A stretch of 17,417 nucleotides of DNA from the NCBI GenBank assembly GCA_030627085.1, contig DAOUSS010000012.1:1-17417 (forward strand). The letters run 5' to 3'. How positions within the stretch are numbered: position 1 is the stretch's first letter; the number at the start of each line of letters is the position of its first letter. Shown here one piece after another: positions 13,518 to 17,417 of the stretch. Made by a program: the position numbers and the translations under genes. The stretch is from Candidatus Stahliibacteriota bacterium (GTDB lineage: Bacteria > Hydrothermota > UBA3073). The notes beneath the pieces were generated by a model, which saw only the letters and a list, made by a program, of their open reading frames with translations, did not search any database and had not been told where the DNA came from.

Positions 13518-13524
13518 AAGGAGG
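13518..13524 (+). promoter_or_regulatory. Ribosome-binding site that sets the tsf start
   Basis: AAGGAGG lies five bases before GTG 13530 but overlaps codons 2-4 of a possible ATG start at 13515, which has no site of its own. The position favours the GTG start. Confidence 0.75.
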
Positions 13525-13529
13525 AAGAT

Positions 13530-14123
13530 GTGAAAATAGCAAAAGATGCCATTATAGAATTGAAGGATAGAACAGGGGCAGGCATTATGGACTGCAAGAA
13601 TGTTTTGGTTGAGTGTAATGGGGACATTGATAAGGCGGTGGAACTCCTGCGGAAAAAGGGCATTGCAAAGTCAGAAAAGAAAAGGGAAAGGAAGACCGAT
13701 GAGGGTATAGTCGAGGCATATATTCATCCAGGGGCAAGGCTCGGAGTTCTTGTTGAAATTGCCTGTGAATCAGATTTTGTTGCAAGGACACCGGAGTTCA
13801 AGACACTTGTCAGAGATATTGCAATGCAGATTGCAGCATCAAACCCGACCTGGATAGATAAAAAAGACGTGCCCGACAAGGTTACAGAGAAGGAAAAAAC
13901 AATATACGAGTACCAGGCAAAGGAGAGTGGAAAACCCGAAAAGATCATACCCAAAATCGTAGAAGGCAAGATAGAAAACTTTTACAAAGAGACTTGCCTC
14001 CTTGAACAGGCATTTATAAAAAATCTTGATATCTCCGTTGAGGATCTTATTAAAGAACATATAGCAAAGTTTGGAGAAAATATAAGAGTAACAAGATTTG
14101 CCAGATTTAAAGTGGGGGGATAG
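13530..14123 (+). CDS. tsf: Elongation factor Ts (short form)
   Basis: EF-Ts exchanges GDP for GTP on EF-Tu. The N-terminal UBA-like part (IIELKDRTGAGIMDCKNVL ... AVELLRKKG) is diagnostic, followed by the core with EGIVEAYIHPGARLGVLVE and CESDFVARTPEF. At 197 residues it is the short bacterial form, like that of Thermus (about 196), lacking part of the second subdomain of the E. coli protein (283). An ATG 15 bases upstream is in frame, but the AAGGAGG site fits GTG 13530 and the first residues then align with the family. It lies 101 bases after rpsB in a gap with two tiny open frames. Confidence 0.95.
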   Translation: MKIAKDAIIELKDRTGAGIMDCKNVLVECNGDIDKAVELLRKKGIAKSEKKRERKTDEGIVEAYIHPGARLGVLVEIACESDFVARTPEFKTLVRDIAMQIAASNPTWIDKKDVPDKVTEKEKTIYEYQAKESGKPEKIIPKIVEGKIENFYKETCLLEQAFIKNLDISVEDLIKEHIAKFGENIRVTRFARFKVGG

Positions 14124-14286
14124 CAGATGAAAATTCAAAAATCAACCCTTCGACAATGCTCAGGGTTGATGCTGAGCAAAGTCGAAGCATCAAAATGCAA
14201 AAATTAAAAATCGTGGTCCGTGTCCGTAATTCGCGAGGCATAATAGATGGAGTATCTTGCTCCATGTTATAAATAGAGAGGATAAA
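14124..14286. other. tsf-pyrH spacer with two hairpins
   Basis: This spacer of 163 bases holds a long hairpin (14148-14187), word-like AAATTCAAAAATCAA stretches on both sides of it, TCCGTGTCCGT words near 14218, and a short hairpin ATGGAG-TATCTTG-CTCCAT at 14247-14265 shortly before the pyrH ribosome-binding site. There is no T-tract and no clear promoter. Confidence 0.7.
14148..14187. repeat. CTTCGAC / GCTCAG hairpin
   Basis: CTTCGACAATGCTCAG (14148-14163) pairs with GCTGAGCAAAGTCGAAG (14171-14187) except for two central mismatches, with a loop of about seven bases. This resembles a short palindromic repeat I recall as common in spacers of many uncultured bacteria; that comparison is from memory, not a search. 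Confidence 0.8.
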
Positions 14287-14997
14287 ATGAAAAGGGTTAT
14301 ACTGAAACTTTCCGGAGAGATATTCCAGGGAGAACAAGAGTTTGGTATAGATACATTGCAACTGAAAAGACTTGTGGAGGAGATCACTGGTGTATATAAC
14401 AAAGGGATAGAACTCGGTATCGTAGTGGGTGGTGGTAATTTTATAAGGGGTTCAAACAATCCTCTTAAAGGAATTGATAGGGTGACATCAGATTACATGG
14501 GTATGCTTGGAACACTTATGAATGCCCTTGCACTTCAAAATATGATAGAGAATTCCGGAGTTGTAACAAGACTCCAATCAGGTATAGAAGTGAAGAGTCT
14601 TGCAGAACCGTTTATTAGAAGAAGAGCGTTACGGCATATAGAGAAGGGCAGAGTCCTTATCTTTGCCTGTGGGACAGGTAGTCCATACTTCACAACCGAT
14701 ACTGCATCTGTATTAAGAGCAATTGAACTCAAGGCAGATACGATTCTCAAAGGAACAAAGGTAAATGGTGTCTACAATAAGGATCCATTAAAATATCCCC
14801 ACGCCAAAAAGTACGACAAAATTAGCTACGAAGAGTTTATTGAGAGGAACCTTCAGGTGATGGATTTAACTGCTGTAACCCTGGCAAAAAGCGAAGAAAT
14901 CCCGATAGTTGTATTTAATATTACAAAAGAGGGCAATCTGGGTTCTTTAATAGATGGGACACGCATTGGAACGCTGATTGGAAAGGAAAAAGAATAA
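14287..14997 (+). CDS. pyrH: UMP kinase (uridylate kinase)
   Basis: PyrH phosphorylates UMP to UDP with ATP in pyrimidine synthesis. The 236-residue product belongs to the amino-acid-kinase fold: KLSGE at 7-11, GGGNFIRG at 48-55, TSDYMGMLGTLMNALAL at 67-83, GTGSPYFTTDTA at 129-140 and KGTKVNGVYNKDP at 155-167. A longer frame starts upstream at 14257, but AGAGAGGATAAA before the ATG at 14287 and the family start (MKRVILKLSGE) decide for the shorter form. It follows tsf and precedes frr, as in most bacteria. Confidence 0.96.
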   Translation: MKRVILKLSGEIFQGEQEFGIDTLQLKRLVEEITGVYNKGIELGIVVGGGNFIRGSNNPLKGIDRVTSDYMGMLGTLMNALALQNMIENSGVVTRLQSGIEVKSLAEPFIRRRALRHIEKGRVLIFACGTGSPYFTTDTASVLRAIELKADTILKGTKVNGVYNKDPLKYPHAKKYDKISYEEFIERNLQVMDLTAVTLAKSEEIPIVVFNITKEGNLGSLIDGTRIGTLIGKEKE

Positions 14998-15008
14998 AGG
15001 AGGGGGTA

Positions 15009-15566
15009 ATGCTGAAGAAATTGTACAGTGAGACAGAAAATAAGATGAAAAAAACTGTAGAGATTTTGAGAACAGAACTTGTGAAGATTCGTACGGGACG
15101 AGCTAATCCGGGCCTTGTGGAGGATATTAAGGTTGAATCCTATGGGGCACAGATGCCTCTCTCTCAACTCGCAAGCATAACAGTTCCAGAACCGAGACAG
15201 TTGCTGATAAGACCTTGGGATAAAAATATTTTACCCCAAATAGAAAAGGCCATCCTGAAATCGGACCTTGGACTCACACCATCTTCTGACAGTAATGTCA
15301 TTAGACTTAATATTCCACTTCTTACAGAGGAAAATAGACAGAACATCTCAAAACTTGTACACAGACTGGGTGAAGAGAACAAAATTGCTATACGCAACAT
15401 AAGGAGACAGGCAATTGAAACAACAAAACTAATGAAAAAGGAAAAGAAGATTTCGGAGGATGACGAGAAGAAAGGAGAGGAAAAGATACAGAAACTTACA
15501 GATTCTTACATAGAAAAAATAGACAGAATATTAAAGGTAAAGGATAAGGAGATATTAGAGAGCTAA
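15009..15566 (+). CDS. frr: Ribosome-recycling factor
   Basis: RRF splits post-termination ribosomes together with EF-G. The 185 residues equal the family length. Diagnostic segments are the helical KTVEILRTELVKIRTGRANP, then VESYGAQMPLSQLASITVPE, the hinge/beta domain IRPWDKN, IRLNIPLLTEENRQ and the C-terminal helix ending in KVKDKEILES. AAAGGAGGGGG lies just upstream. The stop overlaps the uppS start by one base (TAATG), so the two are probably translationally coupled. Confidence 0.97.
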   Translation: MLKKLYSETENKMKKTVEILRTELVKIRTGRANPGLVEDIKVESYGAQMPLSQLASITVPEPRQLLIRPWDKNILPQIEKAILKSDLGLTPSSDSNVIRLNIPLLTEENRQNISKLVHRLGEENKIAIRNIRRQAIETTKLMKKEKKISEDDEKKGEEKIQKLTDSYIEKIDRILKVKDKEILES

Positions 15567-16288
15567 TGAGCCTCAAGCCTAAAAAATACGATACCACCAA
15601 GGAAAGATTACCACAGCATATAGCCATTATAATGGACGGGAACGGAAGGTGGGCAAAAGGGCGTAATCTACCAAGAATAGAGGGACATAGACAGGGAGTA
15701 AAGCGCACAAGACAAATTGTAGAAACCTGCGGAAAACTGGGTGTAAACTACCTGACGATATTTGCCTTCTCAATTGAAAACTGGAGACGCCCAACGAAAG
15801 AAGTTGATTTTCTTATGCATCTATTTAAAGAGGTGATAAGAGACCAGGTACCAGATCTGGTGAAGAACAATGTGAGAATGAGATTTGTCGGGAGGTTGGG
15901 CAAGATTCCTGAAGATGTTATGGAGGTTATGAGATGGGGAGAGGAAACAACAAAGGATTGCAGCGGATTGACCCTTTTAGTTGCTATTTCGTATGGTGGG
16001 AGGTCTGAGATTGTTGATGCTGTTAAAAAGATAATAAATAAAGACATCCCATCAGATAAAATAGATGAGAAAACATTCTGCAAATTTCTGTATGCGCCCG
16101 ATGTCCCATTCCCCGACCTTCTTATCCGCACATCTGGAGAGTACAGGGTATCCAATTTTCTTACATACCAAACCGCCTATACTGAGTTGTGGGTTACAAA
16201 GACCCTGTGGCCTGATTTCACCCCATCCCTTCTTTTAAAGGCAATCTCCGATTACCAAAAAAGAGAGAGACGATTCGGAGAAGTATGA
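15566..16288 (+). CDS. uppS: Undecaprenyl diphosphate synthase
   Basis: UppS makes the C55 lipid carrier of cell-wall and polysaccharide units. The 240-residue cis-prenyltransferase has IIMDGNGRWAKGR with catalytic D24, H41 in EGHRQG, FSIENWRRP, SYGGRSEI, then DLLIRTSGEYRVSNF near 184-198 and the Mg-binding TEL with E207 in AYTELW. Start ATG overlaps the frr stop by one base; its own stop overlaps the cdsA start (ATGA). The product also supplies the lipid carrier used by the flippase and Wzz-type system elsewhere in the window, though this gene is housekeeping. Confidence 0.97.
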   Translation: MSLKPKKYDTTKERLPQHIAIIMDGNGRWAKGRNLPRIEGHRQGVKRTRQIVETCGKLGVNYLTIFAFSIENWRRPTKEVDFLMHLFKEVIRDQVPDLVKNNVRMRFVGRLGKIPEDVMEVMRWGEETTKDCSGLTLLVAISYGGRSEIVDAVKKIINKDIPSDKIDEKTFCKFLYAPDVPFPDLLIRTSGEYRVSNFLTYQTAYTELWVTKTLWPDFTPSLLLKAISDYQKRERRFGEV

Positions 16289-17112
16289 AGAGTAATCTGT
16301 TTTACAGGGTTATAACATCTTGCTTATTTATCCCCGCACTCGTGTATATAGCAAGAGAAGGTAATGTTCCTTTTCTTGTGTTAATAGAACTTGGTATATT
16401 TCTCTCTAGTTATGAGTTCTATACTATCCTTGAGGCAAAAGGACTTCACCCTTACAAGAGCCTTGGTATTCTTGCGTCCCTCATACTGGGTTTGACTGCC
16501 TACTCTGCAAGTTATATTTTCACTCTTACTACTATTACTGTTCTCTTTATCGTTCTCTCAATATCTGAACTGACAAGAATAGACCCCGACAGGGCAATAT
16601 TCCATATATCAACCACCCATTTTGGAGTCATATATACCGGCTGGCTGTTCAGCCATTTAATCCTCCTGAGGGAGATTCCCGCTCATATTGGTGGCGATTA
16701 CGGTGTTGGTTTATCGTATGCAATGTTGCCGTTTGCCATAGCATGGACAGGTGATATAACTGCATTCTTTGTGGGGAGTAAGTTTGGAAGACATAAGATG
16801 TTGAAGAGGGTGAGCCCCGCAAAATCCTGGGAGGGGGCAATTAGTGGTGGCTTGGCCGCTACTGGTGCACTGTTTATTATGCGTGCGTCATATGCACCAT
16901 ATCTGTCGGTGATAGACACCATTATCCTTGGTATTCTTGGTTATGCCGCCGCCGTTGTGGGAGATCTGGTAGAGTCTCTCTTAAAGAGGGATGCAAACCT
17001 GAAAGATGTCTCAACCTCAATTCCAGGGCATGGGGGAGTTCTGGACAGGTTTGACTCCCTCCTCTTTACTGCTCCCCTGGTATATTATTACCTGAGATTC
17101 TTCGTGGTATAA
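16285..17112 (+). CDS. cdsA: Phosphatidate cytidylyltransferase
   Basis: CdsA makes CDP-diacylglycerol from phosphatidate and CTP in the inner membrane, the precursor of phospholipids. The 275-residue product has about seven or eight hydrophobic helices and the full family signature near 231-257 (SLLKRD, then KD, GHGG and LDRFD), plus SPAKSWEG and WTGDITAFFVG in the middle. It overlaps uppS by four bases (ATGA). The usual next gene (dxr) is not in the window; the last 305 bases are repeats. Confidence 0.95.
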   Translation: MKSNLFYRVITSCLFIPALVYIAREGNVPFLVLIELGIFLSSYEFYTILEAKGLHPYKSLGILASLILGLTAYSASYIFTLTTITVLFIVLSISELTRIDPDRAIFHISTTHFGVIYTGWLFSHLILLREIPAHIGGDYGVGLSYAMLPFAIAWTGDITAFFVGSKFGRHKMLKRVSPAKSWEGAISGGLAATGALFIMRASYAPYLSVIDTIILGILGYAAAVVGDLVESLLKRDANLKDVSTSIPGHGGVLDRFDSLLFTAPLVYYYLRFFVV

Positions 17113-17223
17113 CAATCCTAACATATTTTAGCTTGGGTGATTATAAAACTTTTGACTCTAGAATAGTTTCTTAATCCAATAGTAGTAACTGTTTTAGTAT
17201 TATAGTCTTCATTTCTTTTGCTT

Positions 17224-17287
17224 GCCCCGTGGAATAGCTATTATTCTGTTGGGGAAACTCCGTGCAATAAGGTATATTCCACGGGGC
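17224..17287. repeat. CCCCGTGGAATA hairpin
   Basis: GCCCCGTGGAATA (17224-17236) pairs perfectly over 13 bases with TATTCCACGGGGC (17275-17287), around a 38-base interior that contains a small GGGG-AAA-CTCC stem. It is related by design and by its CCCCGT core to the hairpin at 1568-1635. Confidence 0.85.
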
Positions 17288-17335
17288 GGGCCCAAAAGAA
17301 ACGAAGCAAAGAAAAAGGCACCCCGTATGTTTTTC

Positions 17336-17405
17336 TGTGGGAAAGGTCTCCTGACCTTGATTATCGAGACCGGGAGGTCTCTCCCACAAAGAGATGCCTC
17401 CCACA
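17336..17405. repeat. TGTGGGA / TCCCACA repeat
   Basis: TGTGGGA (17336-17342) pairs with TCCCACA (17382-17388), and a second CTCCCACA follows at 17398-17405. Between them GGTCTC (17345-17350) pairs with GAGACC (17366-17371). It runs near the window edge and may be incomplete. Confidence 0.65.
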
Positions 17406-17417
17406 AATAAATCTTGC

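Larger units (their letters stand above)
17113..17417. other. Right-edge spacer with hairpin repeats
   Basis: About 300 bases with no gene. A large hairpin lies at 17224-17287 and a TGTGGGA/TCCCACA repeat at 17336-17405. Small open frames run across both on either strand but are by-products of the repeats. Neither hairpin is followed by a T-tract, so a cdsA terminator is not shown. Confidence 0.7.

Noticed and set aside
17224..17287. Rho-independent terminator of cdsA
   Set aside because: The stem is strong but starts 111 bases after the stop, has a 38-base interior and no T-tract; it fits the dispersed hairpin family better.
17171..17410. Short open frames on both strands at the right edge
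   Set aside because: All cross the two hairpin repeats, overlap each other and show no family features.

Overview
The window looks like chromosomal DNA of an uncultured, diderm (Gram-negative-type) bacterium with an AT-leaning genome. The diderm reading rests on lptB (LPS transport ATPase) and a Wza-like outer-membrane polysaccharide export protein. Spacers full of short palindromes and word-like AT-rich repeats recall several uncultured candidate phyla. I cannot place the organism more precisely from sequence alone.

Left half (about 0.5-8 kb, all genes on the minus strand). An ECF sigma factor, a zinc-binding anti-sigma factor and a membrane-anchored LTxxQ (CpxP/CnrX-like) protein form an envelope-stress unit at 514-2210. 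Upstream of it lie a SAM methyltransferase, a Wzx-type flippase and fabD. A 1559-bp IS1380-family element (5520-7078, TTAA target duplication, transposase split by a -1 frameshift at an A7 run) sits at the edge of the fabD promoter. Then comes lptB with a near-perfect sigma70 promoter.

Middle (about 8.7-12.5 kb, plus strand). An RmlC-like epimerase (apparently leaderless), an RmlB-like 4,6-dehydratase lacking the usual catalytic Asp, a Wza-like export protein and a Wzz-like chain-length protein form a surface-polysaccharide cluster. With the flippase and methyltransferase on the other side these suggest capsule or O-antigen synthesis and export, but no glycosyltransferase or polymerase is present in the window.

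Right part (about 12.6-17.1 kb, plus strand) is the conserved housekeeping cluster rpsB-tsf-pyrH-frr-uppS-cdsA, tightly packed from frr to cdsA.

The most distinctive feature is the intergenic DNA. At least six families of short repeats fill nearly every spacer longer than about 80 bp: CCTGCC palindromes, a CCCCGTTAGAA hairpin, TCTCTTACAAG units in inverted pairs, CACAGAG words, a CTTCGAC-TGCTCAG hairpin, and AT-rich satellite-like words. One word-like stretch appears inside the flippase reading frame. I found no CRISPR array, tRNA, rRNA, defence system or clearly new multi-gene system. The best leads are the repeat ecology, the frameshifted IS, the leaderless promoter and the atypical dehydratase.
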